Positions 31,990 through 41,143 of a DNA stretch of 42,313 nucleotides are shown here, in pieces. The DNA is from Acidimicrobiia bacterium. Lineage in GTDB: Bacteria; Actinomycetota; Acidimicrobiia; Spongiisociales; UBA4744. Every line of letters begins with the position of its first letter. Within the stretch, counting starts at the first letter, position 1. Below the pieces are notes generated by a model. The model was not told the origin of the DNA and ran no database searches. It was given only the letters and a program-made list of their open reading frames with translations. The stretch lies in assembly GCA_029863625.1 (NCBI GenBank), contig JAOTUY010000022.1, positions 1-42,313 on the forward strand. Reading direction: 5' to 3'. Position numbers and translations under genes: made by a program.

Positions 31990-32541
31990 ATGAGCGAGAA
32001 TCTCACCGGCAGGCTGCTGGTCGCCGTTCCGCACATGCTCGACCCGAACTTCGCTCGTACAGTGGTCTTGGTTTGCGATCACAATGAGCAAGGAGCACTC
32101 GGTCTGATCATCAACCGGCCGACCGAGGCCGAGGTTTTCGAGTATCTACCCGGTTGGATTCATCTGGTGGGTGATCCTGCGGTCGTGTTTGAAGGCGGAC
32201 CTGTGCAGCGTGAGGTAGCCGTTGGTCTGGCAAGGACCTCGGATAATCATCCGATCGCCGGGTTCACTACTATCAGCGACAGCCTGGGACTGCTCGATCT
32301 CGGATCCGATCCAGTTGGAGCTTCCGGCATCGACTCCGTCAGGGTCTTCAGCGGTTATGCGGGCTGGGAAGCCGGCCAACTGGAGGGGGAGATCGCGGCG
32401 GGCGGGTGGTTCGTCATTCCCTTGCAGCCAGGAGACCCATTTGCGGTACTTACCGATGGCTTGTGGAGCGAGACCCTGGCTCGACAGGGTGGGCGACTCG
32501 CCGTTTACGCGAATTTCCCGCTTGATCCAACTCTGAACTGA
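31990..32541 (+). CDS. YqgE/AlgH family protein (UPF0301)
   Basis: 183 aa, normal length. 'LTGRLLVAVPHMLDPNFARTVVLVCDHNEQGALGLIINRPT' is the family hallmark; 'VFEGGPVQREV', 'RVFSGYAGWEAGQLEGEIAAGGWFV' and the closing segment also match. The role is unclear (a regulator of alginate or other genes has been proposed in Pseudomonas). Cytosolic. It is followed by RNase HII 13 bases later. Confidence 0.95.
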   Translation: MSENLTGRLLVAVPHMLDPNFARTVVLVCDHNEQGALGLIINRPTEAEVFEYLPGWIHLVGDPAVVFEGGPVQREVAVGLARTSDNHPIAGFTTISDSLGLLDLGSDPVGASGIDSVRVFSGYAGWEAGQLEGEIAAGGWFVIPLQPGDPFAVLTDGLWSETLARQGGRLAVYANFPLDPTLN

Positions 32542-32554
32542 GACAACCGGTCAG

Positions 32555-33283
32555 ATGATCGACCCCGGGTATCCTCCTCAGGTGACCTCCACCGTGCCCC
32601 GTCTCCGCAAGTCGCTCAAGACGCTAGCCCCCAACCTGGCGGTTGAGCATCGCATGTGGAAGCTCGGTCACGACGTAGTTGTTGGGGTCGACGAAGTCGG
32701 GCGGGGAGCCTGGGCGGGGCCGATCAGTGTCGGTGCGGCCGTCGTGCCAAAGGAATCCCGGGTTTACAAAATTCGCGACTCAAAGATGCTCACCGAGAGC
32801 GAACGCGAAGCCTTGTTCGACCGGGTGGCCGATTGGTGCGTTGCCTGGTCGGTCGGCCACGCCAGTCACCAAGAATGCGACGAGTTGGGGATGTCGGCGG
32901 CGCAGCGACTGGCCGCCCGACGGGCCATCGAGGGTCTCGGGGTGCAGCCCGACCGGGTCCTCATCGACGGTAACTGGGACTTCGTGGGTGGAGGAAGATC
33001 GACCATGATTGTCAAGGGAGACGCGACCACCGTGTCGATCTCAGCCGCATCGATGCTCGCCAAGGTCACCAGGGACCGCATCATGCGGGCTGAAGCTGAG
33101 AACTATCCGGCTTTCAACTTCGATGGGAACAAGGGATATCCGTGTCCGGTCCACAAGGCCGCTCTCCAGGCCTGGGGGCCGACCACCCTGCACCGCCGGT
33201 CGTGGGCCTTTATGGACGGGCTGGTCTTTCCCGGAGTTCGCCGGTTTGAGCGACCAGGCCCCCAGGGAACGTTGTTCGCCTGA
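32555..33283 (+). CDS. rnhB: Ribonuclease HII
   Basis: 242 aa from ATG 32555; in-frame GTG codons lie shortly after, and the first ~35 residues are variable. Motif I 'VVGVDEVGRGAWAGPISVGAAVV' has the catalytic Asp-Glu pair; 'DSKMLTESERE', 'VLIDGNWDF', 'ISAASMLAKVTRDRIM' and 'NKGYPCPVHKAAL' complete the fold. It cuts RNA in RNA-DNA hybrids, including single ribonucleotides, in the cytosol. Terminal motif 'GPQGTLFA' resembles a clamp (PIP-like) tail. Confidence 0.96.
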   Translation: MIDPGYPPQVTSTVPRLRKSLKTLAPNLAVEHRMWKLGHDVVVGVDEVGRGAWAGPISVGAAVVPKESRVYKIRDSKMLTESEREALFDRVADWCVAWSVGHASHQECDELGMSAAQRLAARRAIEGLGVQPDRVLIDGNWDFVGGGRSTMIVKGDATTVSISAASMLAKVTRDRIMRAEAENYPAFNFDGNKGYPCPVHKAALQAWGPTTLHRRSWAFMDGLVFPGVRRFERPGPQGTLFA

Positions 33284-33326
33284 TATACCCAACATCTCAA
33301 CTCCCGGCCGGTACGCTCCGCTCGAT

Positions 33327-34343
33327 ATGCAATTGCGGCGCCTCTCACTGCTTCTCTTGGCCGGATTGTTGGTGCCGGCACTAGTTCCCGGTGCCGCTCT
33401 GCGAGCCAGCGCCCAAACTGAAGTTGATCGGGCGGCGGACGAGGTCGCCCGCGCCGATGCGGAGAGGGCAGAAGCCCAGCGGCTGGTTGACGCGTGGGCG
33501 GCCCGCCGCGGCACGGTCCTCGATCGGGTCATAGCGGCCCTATTCTCCCTCGAACAGACCAACACACAGCTCGAAACAGCCACCTTCGAGGCCTTCGATC
33601 TGCGGGAAGAGATCTTCGATGCTGAGGCTCGGGTTGCCCGCCTCCGAGAGATCACGGAAAACCGCGCCGTCGTGGCCTATATGACCGGCACCGCTTCCGT
33701 TGCGTTCTCAGTCTGGTCGGCATCGAACTTTGAGCAGAGCGTTTTGTTGGAGGAGACCGCGGCAACCGCGCAACGGGCGGACACCCGGGAATTGGCCAAC
33801 CTGATCGCCCAGCGAGATCGACTGGCGGATCTCCAGGAAGGCTACCGACGGACGCAGGAGCGCCTCCAAGTCCTGCGGGAGGACGCAGAGATCCAAGGTC
33901 ACACCCTCCAAGAGCTTTTCGCGGCCGTCGATGCTGATTACGTCTTGTCCTACGAAGGGCTGCGGCAAGCCGACGCCGATTACCAGCGGGCCGTGAGCGA
34001 GTCCGAGGCCGCTCAGCGCCGCCGGGCGGCCCGGGCCGGAGTCGAGCCCTGGCGGCCGCTAGTGCAGCAGTATTTCCCGACAGCTCTGGTTGGGCAAGCG
34101 TTGCGAGTCATGCGGTGCGAGAGCGGTGGGAACCCTGATGCGGTGCATCCGGAGTCGGACGCTACCGGCCTCTTTCAGTTCCTGGCCGGGACCTGGGCGT
34201 TCTCGAGCGTTCAAGCCGGTTTCGCCGGGGCCAGCCGGTTCGACGCTGAGGCCAACGTGGCAGCCGCGGCATGGCTGGTCGGCTACTCGATCAGAACGGA
34301 CCACCCGCGAGGAGCGTGGGGTCACTGGGTGTGTCAACCCTAG
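33327..34343 (+). CDS. Secreted coiled-coil protein with lytic transglycosylase/resuscitation-factor-like domain
   Basis: 338 aa from ATG 33327. Signal peptide MQLRRLSLLLLAGLLVPALV...ASA. Residues 35-235 form long coiled coils rich in Arg/Glu/Ala, as in NlpD/EnvC and mycobacterial RipA helpers. The C-terminal ~85 residues are lysozyme-like: 'ALRVMRCESGGNPDAV' (likely catalytic Glu265), 'ESDATGLFQFLAGTWAF' and 'WLVGYSIRTDHPRGAWGHW'. It likely cleaves peptidoglycan outside the cell, with the coiled coil controlling or localising it. -10-like TACGCT lies nine bases before the ATG, so it may be leaderless. Confidence 0.87.
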   Translation: MQLRRLSLLLLAGLLVPALVPGAALRASAQTEVDRAADEVARADAERAEAQRLVDAWAARRGTVLDRVIAALFSLEQTNTQLETATFEAFDLREEIFDAEARVARLREITENRAVVAYMTGTASVAFSVWSASNFEQSVLLEETAATAQRADTRELANLIAQRDRLADLQEGYRRTQERLQVLREDAEIQGHTLQELFAAVDADYVLSYEGLRQADADYQRAVSESEAAQRRRAARAGVEPWRPLVQQYFPTALVGQALRVMRCESGGNPDAVHPESDATGLFQFLAGTWAFSSVQAGFAGASRFDAEANVAAAAWLVGYSIRTDHPRGAWGHWVCQP

Positions 34344-34373
34344 GAATCCAAACGGCAAGGCTCGCAGCGATCA

Positions 34374-35531
34374 TCACTCGTTCGAGGCGTGGGCTCCTCG
34401 CTTGGCTTTGCGAAGATTCTTCCAGCGAGTGGCCAGGTCTCCGCCGTCGATATCATCGACGTCAAAGTCCTCATCCTCATCCTCATCCGACTCTTCGTCT
34501 GCTTCTGCTCCGTTGTCGGCCTGCTGACTCACAGCGTTCTCAGCTTCGTGAAGCCGGTGCAACTCTTCGAGCAGTGGAACCGGGTCATCATCGTCTGCCT
34601 CGCTCTCGACCGTCAGCCAGGTTGGCCCACCGGCCTCCGCGGTTTCCTCGGCTTCAAGAGCCGCGTCTGGGCCCGGAATCTCCTTGAGGCCCGGGAGGTC
34701 TCCGGAAATGGCCTCTTCAGCCTCAGCTTCGACGATGATGTCGGCTGGAGGTGAAACCTTGTCCTCCAGAACCTCGAAATCTTCGATAGCCTCGGCCGGG
34801 ACTACCCCAGAAAGCAGTTCGGCAGCTGCCTGGGACGTCTGAGAACCACCCCCTGCATTGGCGAATTCGATCAGCCCGCGTTGGGTCAGTTCGGCCACCT
34901 TCTTCGCGGCGGCGAACTCAAAGATCTTCAGCTCCTGAGCGATCTGGTCGATCGTGGTGCTGGCACCGGTCGATGCCAGCAATGCCCAATCGCGGCGCCC
35001 GAGGACGATGTCTTCCGTCTCGCTGAGACGTGGTGCCATCCGAAATGGGGCGGAAGCCGACGGAACCACTTCGAAGATGCGCGTCCAGGCGGTGGAACGG
35101 GCCGACGCCTGACTGATCAAGTCCTCGACATCGAAAGAGTGGGGTATCTCGCGCCGACTGCGTATGTCAACATCAAACCGGAACCGGCCTTCGCTGACCC
35201 GTAACAATCTGCTCATCACCTCGACCACCATCTGTTCGAGGAAACGGTTGAACGCTTCTGGATTGTTTTCGAGGAGATCGCTCAAGTCGACGATGCGACG
35301 ATCGTCGGGCGTTCCAACGTAGTCGGCCCGATACTCCATGTGCAGCAGGTCGTCGATCGGGTCGTTCTCGTTGCGGGTAGTGGCAAAGGCGATGCGACCG
35401 TCGACGATAAAGATCCGCCCGGATGGGGAGGCGTCTTCCACGCGGAGGAGGCCGGATTTGGCCGACGAGGCGATCAGCCGAAGCACATCGGGCAGCGCGA
35501 CGGTGTCAAGGCTTCCATTCAACATCGTCAC
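34374..35531 (-). CDS. DUF4388 (PatA N-terminus-like) domain protein with acidic tail
   Basis: About 385 aa from GTG 35531 (AGGAG ten bases ahead); ATG 35525, two codons on, is the alternative. 'LNGSLDTVALPDVLRLIASSAKSGLLRVEDASPSGRIFIVDGRIAFATT' is the DUF4388 hallmark. The middle (about 180-240) looks like a winged helix ('STTIDQIAQELKIFEFAAAKKVAELTQRGLIEFA'). The last ~130 residues are very acidic and disordered, ending in a basic patch 'RWKNLRKAKRG'. DUF4388 proteins act in two-component or gliding/GTPase signalling. Cytosolic; partner unknown. Confidence 0.85.
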   Translation of the reverse strand: MTMLNGSLDTVALPDVLRLIASSAKSGLLRVEDASPSGRIFIVDGRIAFATTRNENDPIDDLLHMEYRADYVGTPDDRRIVDLSDLLENNPEAFNRFLEQMVVEVMSRLLRVSEGRFRFDVDIRSRREIPHSFDVEDLISQASARSTAWTRIFEVVPSASAPFRMAPRLSETEDIVLGRRDWALLASTGASTTIDQIAQELKIFEFAAAKKVAELTQRGLIEFANAGGGSQTSQAAAELLSGVVPAEAIEDFEVLEDKVSPPADIIVEAEAEEAISGDLPGLKEIPGPDAALEAEETAEAGGPTWLTVESEADDDDPVPLLEELHRLHEAENAVSQQADNGAEADEESDEDEDEDFDVDDIDGGDLATRWKNLRKAKRGAHASNE

Positions 35532-35703
35532 TGCGGAACTTCTCCTGGATCGAACGACGTCTCTGGTTTCTATCGGCTTTCGATCACCCGACCTGAAGCA
35601 AGTCGATGAGCCAAGTTGAACCACTGCCACCACTGTTTTCCGACGGTAGGTGGAAGAGAGCTGAGCAATACCTGTCCCCGATCTCGGGCGGCCAGGCGGA
35701 CTC

Positions 35704-36330
35704 CTAGGCCCGGGCGGGAGAACCGGACAGCAACCGGCGGAACCAGATCACCGAGTAGGCAATCGCCACGCCGGTCATCACCACTGAAGCGGCCGTCTTT
35801 GAGATGACGAACAGGGAAACCGGCAGTTGAAAAAGCATCCACGTCGTGAGCGCAGCGTTACCCAGCATGGCCATGGCCCACAGCAAGGAGATCCTCATGA
35901 AGAAACGTCGCACGAACGGATTAGTGAAAAACTCAGGTGAAACCGGCAGAAAGTCTTTGGCCAGTCGCTGAACCAGTGGTTGTTCGGCGCTCATCGAGCC
36001 GAGGAAGGCGAATCCGAGCAGTGCCGTTGCCAGGCTGGGTTGCAGGAAATAGATCAATACGTTGCCGGTGGCGAGCGCCAACGCCGTCCGGAAAGTGAGG
36101 GCGAGGGCGCTGAGGAGAACGAGGCCGGGGATGGCCTCCTTCCTGAGAATGCGACGGGCGATGGCAAGGTACGACCAGCTCAGCGCCGCGATGAGGGCGC
36201 CCCACATCCCGATTGCCCACAAGGCCGCATAGAAGATCACGAGCGGCATGACGGTCCCTTCGATGATTGCGGGGAGACCTTGTCTGGCGAGCGATCGCAG
36301 TGGGGGGGTTTCGAGGGTGTGTGTAGGCAT
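35704..36330 (-). CDS. Multi-spanning membrane protein, VC0807/DUF3159-like
   Basis: 208 aa with five to six hydrophobic segments, starting with 'GLPAIIEGTVMPLVIFYAALWAIGMWGALIAALSWSYLAIARRILR'. A central hydrophilic loop reads 'RLAKDFLPVSPEFFTNPFVRRFFMRISLLWA', which recalls VC0807-family and DUF3159 membrane proteins. Probably an intracellular-membrane protein of unknown activity. Monocistronic, 174 bases after the end of the solute-binding gene's downstream gap. Confidence 0.7.
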   Translation of the reverse strand: MPTHTLETPPLRSLARQGLPAIIEGTVMPLVIFYAALWAIGMWGALIAALSWSYLAIARRILRKEAIPGLVLLSALALTFRTALALATGNVLIYFLQPSLATALLGFAFLGSMSAEQPLVQRLAKDFLPVSPEFFTNPFVRRFFMRISLLWAMAMLGNAALTTWMLFQLPVSLFVISKTAASVVMTGVAIAYSVIWFRRLLSGSPARA

Positions 36331-36504
36331 CTCTAGTTCACTATCGGAAAAAACGGGGGGAGAACTTGAACCGGACTTTTGCCGGAGAACGACAGATTCG
36401 TCCAGTGCCCGCGGAACAATAGCCGTGTTGCGTCGCCATGCAAGTGTTCGAATATATTTCGTAGGGCTGATCGACGGCCGCTCGGCCGCCGGGGAGTGAA
36501 TTTG

Positions 36505-37932
36505 CTAGCCCCCGACGACGTAGCACGGCCCCTGGAAGTCGTAATTGGCGGCGAGGTCTGAGGCGAAAAAGTCAGTGATCTTCACCATGGCGGAGATGCC
36601 GCCGTTGCCGAGGCTGGCACCCAGGCCGCCCTGTGCATCGAACATTTCCTTGTTCGGTTTGTAGATTGCCGTCGCCCGCGTGACCGTCGAATTGGCATCG
36701 CCGCTGAACAGGTTGGAAGGAGAAAGGCCTTCGTAGCTCAACGAGCCGATCCCTTGGGCGGCAGCTACCACGCCGGCCGGCGTCATGTCGCCCAGCTCGG
36801 CCGCGTACTCGAGCACTCGCTTGGTGACTGAGAATTCGAGATACCCTTCGACCATTCCGGCGGCCGGATACCGGTTGGGATACTTCTCTTTGAGCACTTC
36901 CAGCACTTCGGCCATGCCTTGAACGTCCGCGCCGAGTGGAGCCATCATCGCCGACATGTACATGTTGTCGGCGATGTAGTCCCCCAATGCAGTCCCCAAT
37001 AAGCGGTCGCTGAAGGTGGGCATCGACACCGACCACTGCCCGGTGTATCCCAACTGCAGGGCGGTCCCGACCAAGCCGGCGAGAGTGAGGGGATCCGCTG
37101 CCAACCACGTGAGATCGGCGCTGCTGTCGGCGATGTGCTCGGCAACGTGATGGATGTCGGTCGGATCGACCTGTCCGGCGCCGTCCCATACGACGGGCAG
37201 GCCGAGTTCTGTAGCCGCGTACATGGCACCTGCCGCCGAGTCCCCACCGTAGTCGCCTGGGACCGTAGCTATGGCCAGGTCCGGCTTCTCACCAGTCCGC
37301 TGCTCGAAATCGGCGGCCAGCCAACTGATGGTGTTCATGGCCTCCATGCAGTAGTTCGAGCCGGTTTCGAGGACGTTGGCTCCGAGGGTCGGGTCGGACC
37401 AGCCCGAATACCAGGTCACAGGCACCGCCAGGTGGTGGTTGGCGACCAGATCGGGGAGGATGGCCAGCGTGTGCGGGGAACCCGTCGAGTGGGCAATCAT
37501 GACTACTTTGTCGGCCAGGGCGGCGTACTTCTCCATGTGCAGCGCGGGGCTGTACCCGGTGTTCTCGATGAGCAGTTCGATGCGTCGGCCGGCGATGCCG
37601 CCTTCTGCATTGGTCTTCGACCAGAACGCAATCTGCGCGTCGAGCACATCGATCACGGTGCCGGAGAAGGGGCCGGTGACGTCCGCCAGGAGCCCCAAGT
37701 AGATGGTGTCGTCGGTCACCGTCACCCCATCGGTCTTGACCGCCGGCGGAGCGGTGGTGGTGGTGGTGTTGACGACCAGGGCGTCCACCGTCGAGGTCGT
37801 CGACGAAAGTGAAGGCGTCGGGTTGGTGCCGGTGGTGCCGCTCGTACCGGTGGCGGTACAGGCCGTCGCGGCGAGAGCCAACGCGACGACCACGATGAGG
37901 GCGGAGCCGAAAGGATGCGGGCGGTTGCTCAT
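36505..37932 (-). CDS. Branched-chain amino acid-type solute-binding lipoprotein (Peripla_BP_6)
   Basis: 475 aa. Signal sequence with lipobox 'ALAATAC', then a Thr-rich linker to about residue 65. The body begins 'VTVTDDTIYLGLLADVTGPFSGTVIDVLDAQIAFWSKTNAEGGIAGRRIELLIENTGY', standard for LivJ/LivK-like binding proteins. No ABC permease or ATPase genes are nearby, so it may serve a remote transporter or act as a sensor. Its ATG overlaps the stop of the OmpA-like gene (ATGA), implying translational coupling to a cell-envelope protein. Confidence 0.88.
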   Translation of the reverse strand: MSNRPHPFGSALIVVVALALAATACTATGTSGTTGTNPTPSLSSTTSTVDALVVNTTTTTAPPAVKTDGVTVTDDTIYLGLLADVTGPFSGTVIDVLDAQIAFWSKTNAEGGIAGRRIELLIENTGYSPALHMEKYAALADKVVMIAHSTGSPHTLAILPDLVANHHLAVPVTWYSGWSDPTLGANVLETGSNYCMEAMNTISWLAADFEQRTGEKPDLAIATVPGDYGGDSAAGAMYAATELGLPVVWDGAGQVDPTDIHHVAEHIADSSADLTWLAADPLTLAGLVGTALQLGYTGQWSVSMPTFSDRLLGTALGDYIADNMYMSAMMAPLGADVQGMAEVLEVLKEKYPNRYPAAGMVEGYLEFSVTKRVLEYAAELGDMTPAGVVAAAQGIGSLSYEGLSPSNLFSGDANSTVTRATAIYKPNKEMFDAQGGLGASLGNGGISAMVKITDFFASDLAANYDFQGPCYVVGG

Positions 37933-39485
37933 GGTCCAACCTCGAACTCGATGCGGCGGTTCTGCTCGGCTGTGGCCTCCTGATCGGGGAACAGCTCGCC
38001 GTACGAAACTGCGACGAGCCGATACGAGGGCACTCCCCGGGTAAGGAGATAGCTGCGCACGGATCCGGCCCGCTGGCGGGCGAGCGCCTCGTTGCTTTCG
38101 TTGCTGCCGGCCGCGTCGGTGTGTCCGGCGATAAGAACCTGCAGGCCCGGCTGGGACTGGATGATGAGAGCGACCTGATCGAGCACTGATTGGGTCTCGG
38201 CAGTGAGGTCTGCGGAGCCGAGTGCGAACTCGACCGGAGTGTCGGCGAGCAGTGCCTGCAACTCGCTCCGCAGGAGGGCCCCGTCACCGCGGAGTGTGAG
38301 CCGGCTCGACACCTGGTCTATCCCGTCAACGGATAGCACTGTTGTTTCCGCCAGGTCGACGAAGGCGAAGAATCCGGATCCGATGGTTTCCAACGGCACG
38401 GTGCCGTCCAGCAGAGCGCGCCGGCCCTCGACCGAAACAGAAACGGTCTGAATGCCGGCCGAGGATAGTGCCGTGGCAGCAGCCGCTTCGAGCTGCTCAG
38501 GCGGCAACGCCGGCCCGACAGGCAGGGTCTCGTCGATGGCGAGCCGGTTGTCGATCTTGTCGATGCCCTCTGTGCGCAAAGCGGCGGCAGCCGCCTGCGA
38601 GCGGGCTGCTTCAGTTGGTACAGCACCCTTCAAAATGACCAAGCTGTTCTGCACTTCGAACGACACATACGCGAACTCGTCGGCTGCCAACGCTGTAGCC
38701 AGCGCTGACTGCACCTCGACCGAAGGCTGCACCGAGCCGATCACGAGTCGGTTGTCGAGCTGGGCCACCCCTGGCACGTTCAAGACGGCCGAGGCTGCCG
38801 CGCCGAGCGAAGCCTCGTCGGCCACCGCTCCGCTCACCGTCGCCATATCGCCTTTGACAACGACGGTCAAACCGCTGAACCCGGCTGCGCTGAGGGCAGT
38901 TTGAACCCGACCTTCCAGGGTTTCGATTTCATCGGGCGAGGCAACGGTGACCCGGTTGTCGACTTGCCGGATTCCGCTGAGGCTGAGAACCACCGCAGTC
39001 GCACGGTTGAGATCCGTTTGAGACCCGGCCGTTCCGGTCAATGTGGCGATATCCCCATCGACGGTTGCCTTGACCGAGTTGTAGCCGGCATTGTTGAGCG
39101 CCGCCTGGGCGTCAGGACTAGACGAAAAGACGGAATCCAGCAATCCCAATTGCCACAAGGCCAGTGCAGCTAGAGCAACGATGACCGCCATCAGTGGCAG
39201 CAATCCAATCCGGAATCCTTCGCTGGTGGGGAGTTGTCGGTGTCCGAGCGAACTGGAGGAACGAAGTGCGCTGATGTCGCCGGGAGGATCGGTGGTGAGC
39301 CAGCGATTCGGAGCATCTGAGCCCACAGCGGGAGGCGGCTTCGTTTCGCGCTTCTTGGGCGCCGGCTCGGCCGAACTCGACCCGGCGGCGGAAGGCTCCG
39401 TCCGCGGTGCATGTTCCACGGCGGGTCGTTTCGAGGAATTTTCCGTCCTTGGAGGCGGTCCGGGTTGATCGACCGGGCCGGTCAT
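37929..39485 (-). CDS. Membrane protein with BON repeats and C-terminal OmpA-like domain
   Basis: 518 aa. Residues 1-90 are a Pro/Ser-rich cytoplasmic part, then one membrane helix (LLPLMAVIVALAALALWQLGL). About four BON-like repeats follow, each marked by 'VDNRL/VxLxG' (e.g. 'GIRQVDNRVTV', 'GVAQLDNRLVI', 'GIDKIDNRLAI', 'GIDQVSSRLTL'). The end is an OmpA/MotB domain: 'VLIAGHTDAAGSNESNEALARQRAGSVRSYLLTRGV' with the diaminopimelate-binding Asp and Arg. The plan is like mycobacterial ArfA (OmpATb), but with more BON repeats. It probably ties membrane to peptidoglycan. Coupled to the binding lipoprotein downstream. Confidence 0.9.
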   Translation of the reverse strand: MTGPVDQPGPPPRTENSSKRPAVEHAPRTEPSAAGSSSAEPAPKKRETKPPPAVGSDAPNRWLTTDPPGDISALRSSSSLGHRQLPTSEGFRIGLLPLMAVIVALAALALWQLGLLDSVFSSSPDAQAALNNAGYNSVKATVDGDIATLTGTAGSQTDLNRATAVVLSLSGIRQVDNRVTVASPDEIETLEGRVQTALSAAGFSGLTVVVKGDMATVSGAVADEASLGAAASAVLNVPGVAQLDNRLVIGSVQPSVEVQSALATALAADEFAYVSFEVQNSLVILKGAVPTEAARSQAAAAALRTEGIDKIDNRLAIDETLPVGPALPPEQLEAAAATALSSAGIQTVSVSVEGRRALLDGTVPLETIGSGFFAFVDLAETTVLSVDGIDQVSSRLTLRGDGALLRSELQALLADTPVEFALGSADLTAETQSVLDQVALIIQSQPGLQVLIAGHTDAAGSNESNEALARQRAGSVRSYLLTRGVPSYRLVAVSYGELFPDQEATAEQNRRIEFEVGP

Positions 39486-39660
39486 GCCCTGTTCTCTTTC
39501 ACGCTGTAGCTCCCGCTTGCGGTCACAGTTGCGTGCCCGTCCCAGGTGCCTCAGCCTCCCAGGGTCTATTTCGGTCGCAAAACGCGCTTCCTTGAGCTTC
39601 TCGACGTCGAGTCAACGTTTACGGAGCGGCCCGATTCGTCCCGGGCTCACGAGAAGGTTT

Positions 39661-40590
39661 CTAGGCCGTGGTCCATGGTGCTCCACTCAAGTACTTCCAT
39701 CCGTCGTCCGGGAGCAGTGCCACGGCCGTTCCGCCGTCGGCCGAGAGCGCCTCGAGGGCCGCGAACAGGATCGCTCCGGCCGAGGTCCCAGCAAAGAGGC
39801 CTTCCTCCTGCATGGCCATGCCAACGGTCGACTCAGCGACCGCTCGCTGCACCTCATGACGGTCCGTCACCAATGACAGGTCGGCGATAGGTGGTTGAAA
39901 AGGATCGTCCTGTGAGCGCATCCCCGAGATCGGGTCGTCGACAAAAGGCTCGACGGAATGCACCCGCAAGTCGGCCCAGATCATCTTGAGTCCCCGGCTG
40001 GTTCCGGTGATGGTTCCACCGGTCCCATAGGCGGCCAGGAAATGCGTGGGTGGCGTTTCGAGCTGCCAGTCTCGAAGCAGCTCTTGAGATGTGCCGAAGA
40101 AGTGAGCGTAGGTATTCCAGCGGTTGCCGTACTGGTAGAGCATGTGACCTTCGCCTGCTTCCACGAGTCCCGAGGCATGGGCTATGGCGTCGTTGGGTCC
40201 GCCCTCCACCACGATCAGTTCGGCCCCGTAGGCGCGCAGCAGCTGCCTTCGTTCCTCAGTGGCGGCGCTCGGTAGGCAGATCACCATGGGGTGGTGATAG
40301 ATCTGCGCCAGGCGGGCCAGACCGATGCCCGTGTTGCCTGAAGTGGCTTCGACAATTGTTTGACCAGGGTGGAGCTTCTTGGTTTGGACCGCGTTGTGGA
40401 ACATGTACCAGGCCGCCCGGTCCTTGATCGAACCCGTTGGGTTGAACCACTCCAGTTTGGCGAACAGCCGCGTTCCGGAGGGGGCGAGATTGCGCAGCTC
40501 AACAAGGGGGGTGTTCCCGGGTTTCATCTCAGTAGGCACGGTAGTTGGCCGGGGGAGTTGCGAAGGATCAGCCGGGTAGCCTGATGGCAT
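39661..40590 (-). CDS. Cysteine synthase family PLP enzyme
   Basis: About 309 aa from ATG 40590; starts at GTG 40539 or ATG 40527 are possible, since family members usually begin close to 'GNTPLVEL'. PLP Lys in 'NPTGSIKDRAAWYM', phosphate loop 'EATSGNTGIGLA', 'YGTGGTITGTSRGLK' and 'FAGTSAGAILFA' are all present. It would make cysteine (or a related product) from O-acetyl- or O-phosphoserine and a sulfur donor; CysK, CysM or cystathionine synthase roles are not separable by eye. Divergent from the next gene with overlapping start codons. Confidence 0.88.
   Translation of the reverse strand: MPSGYPADPSQLPRPTTVPTEMKPGNTPLVELRNLAPSGTRLFAKLEWFNPTGSIKDRAAWYMFHNAVQTKKLHPGQTIVEATSGNTGIGLARLAQIYHHPMVICLPSAATEERRQLLRAYGAELIVVEGGPNDAIAHASGLVEAGEGHMLYQYGNRWNTYAHFFGTSQELLRDWQLETPPTHFLAAYGTGGTITGTSRGLKMIWADLRVHSVEPFVDDPISGMRSQDDPFQPPIADLSLVTDRHEVQRAVAESTVGMAMQEEGLFAGTSAGAILFAALEALSADGGTAVALLPDDGWKYLSGAPWTTA
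40576..40581 (+). promoter_or_regulatory. Possible -10 for leaderless transcription
   Basis: TAGCCT lies seven bases before ATG 40589. No ribosome site precedes that ATG. The spacing suits a leaderless mRNA. Similar TANNNT hexamers lie close before other starts in the window, so the evidence is suggestive only. Confidence 0.35.
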
Positions 40591-41143
40591 GGAAGACAGA
40601 CCCTCAAAGCGCGGCGACGACGAAGAACTTGAACGAGTAGGCCGGGAACTGCGAGAGCGGGTCGGCGGAGAATTCCGGCTGGCAGCAGAGGAGGACGAGT
40701 ACTGGGCGATGAAGCAGGCCAGGCGAGCCGGCGTTCTATCGGACATAGCCTACGACGCGATGAACCGCGGCGACCTCATCGAAGTCTGGGCGGGCGAAAG
40801 GGCTTTCCGTGGGTTCATCCAGCACACCCGCAACGACCTGCTCGTGTTGCAGGCTCACGCCAATGTTGATGTCAATCTTGGTAGTCCAGTAGTCCTGCGG
40901 GTCGTCGAGCCCGCAGCGAGACAAGGGATAGGAGTAGCGAGGAACGGACCAGCGTCGTTCGCGGCCCGAGTAGCTGAACTGGAACAGAGCGGCACCGTTT
41001 GCGATTTCATCGTTCCGTTTTCGCGTGCAGCAGTGCAGGGGCGGGTGGCAATCCGAGCCACCGACCATGTCATAGTCGATTGTGCAGACGGGCAGGAATG
41101 GGTCGTACCCCTCAAGTGGCTCACGGCAGTAGTCAGCGGCTAG
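40589..41143 (+). CDS. Conserved-looking hypothetical protein
   Basis: 184 aa from ATG 40589. The first ~45 residues are charged and probably helical ('DDEELERVGRELRERVGGEFRLAAEEDEYWAMKQARRAGVLSDIAYDAMNRGDLIEVW'). The rest is beta-rich ('GERAFRGFIQHTRNDLLVLQ' and 'VQGRVAIRATDHVIVDCADGQEWVVPLKWLTAVV'), perhaps a small barrel or Sm/PilZ-like fold; I do not recognise a family. No signal or membrane segment. Its start overlaps that of the divergent cysteine synthase-like gene, so the two promoters must lie inside each other's 5' coding regions or just at the starts. Confidence 0.7.
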   Translation: MEDRPSKRGDDEELERVGRELRERVGGEFRLAAEEDEYWAMKQARRAGVLSDIAYDAMNRGDLIEVWAGERAFRGFIQHTRNDLLVLQAHANVDVNLGSPVVLRVVEPAARQGIGVARNGPASFAARVAELEQSGTVCDFIVPFSRAAVQGRVAIRATDHVIVDCADGQEWVVPLKWLTAVVSG

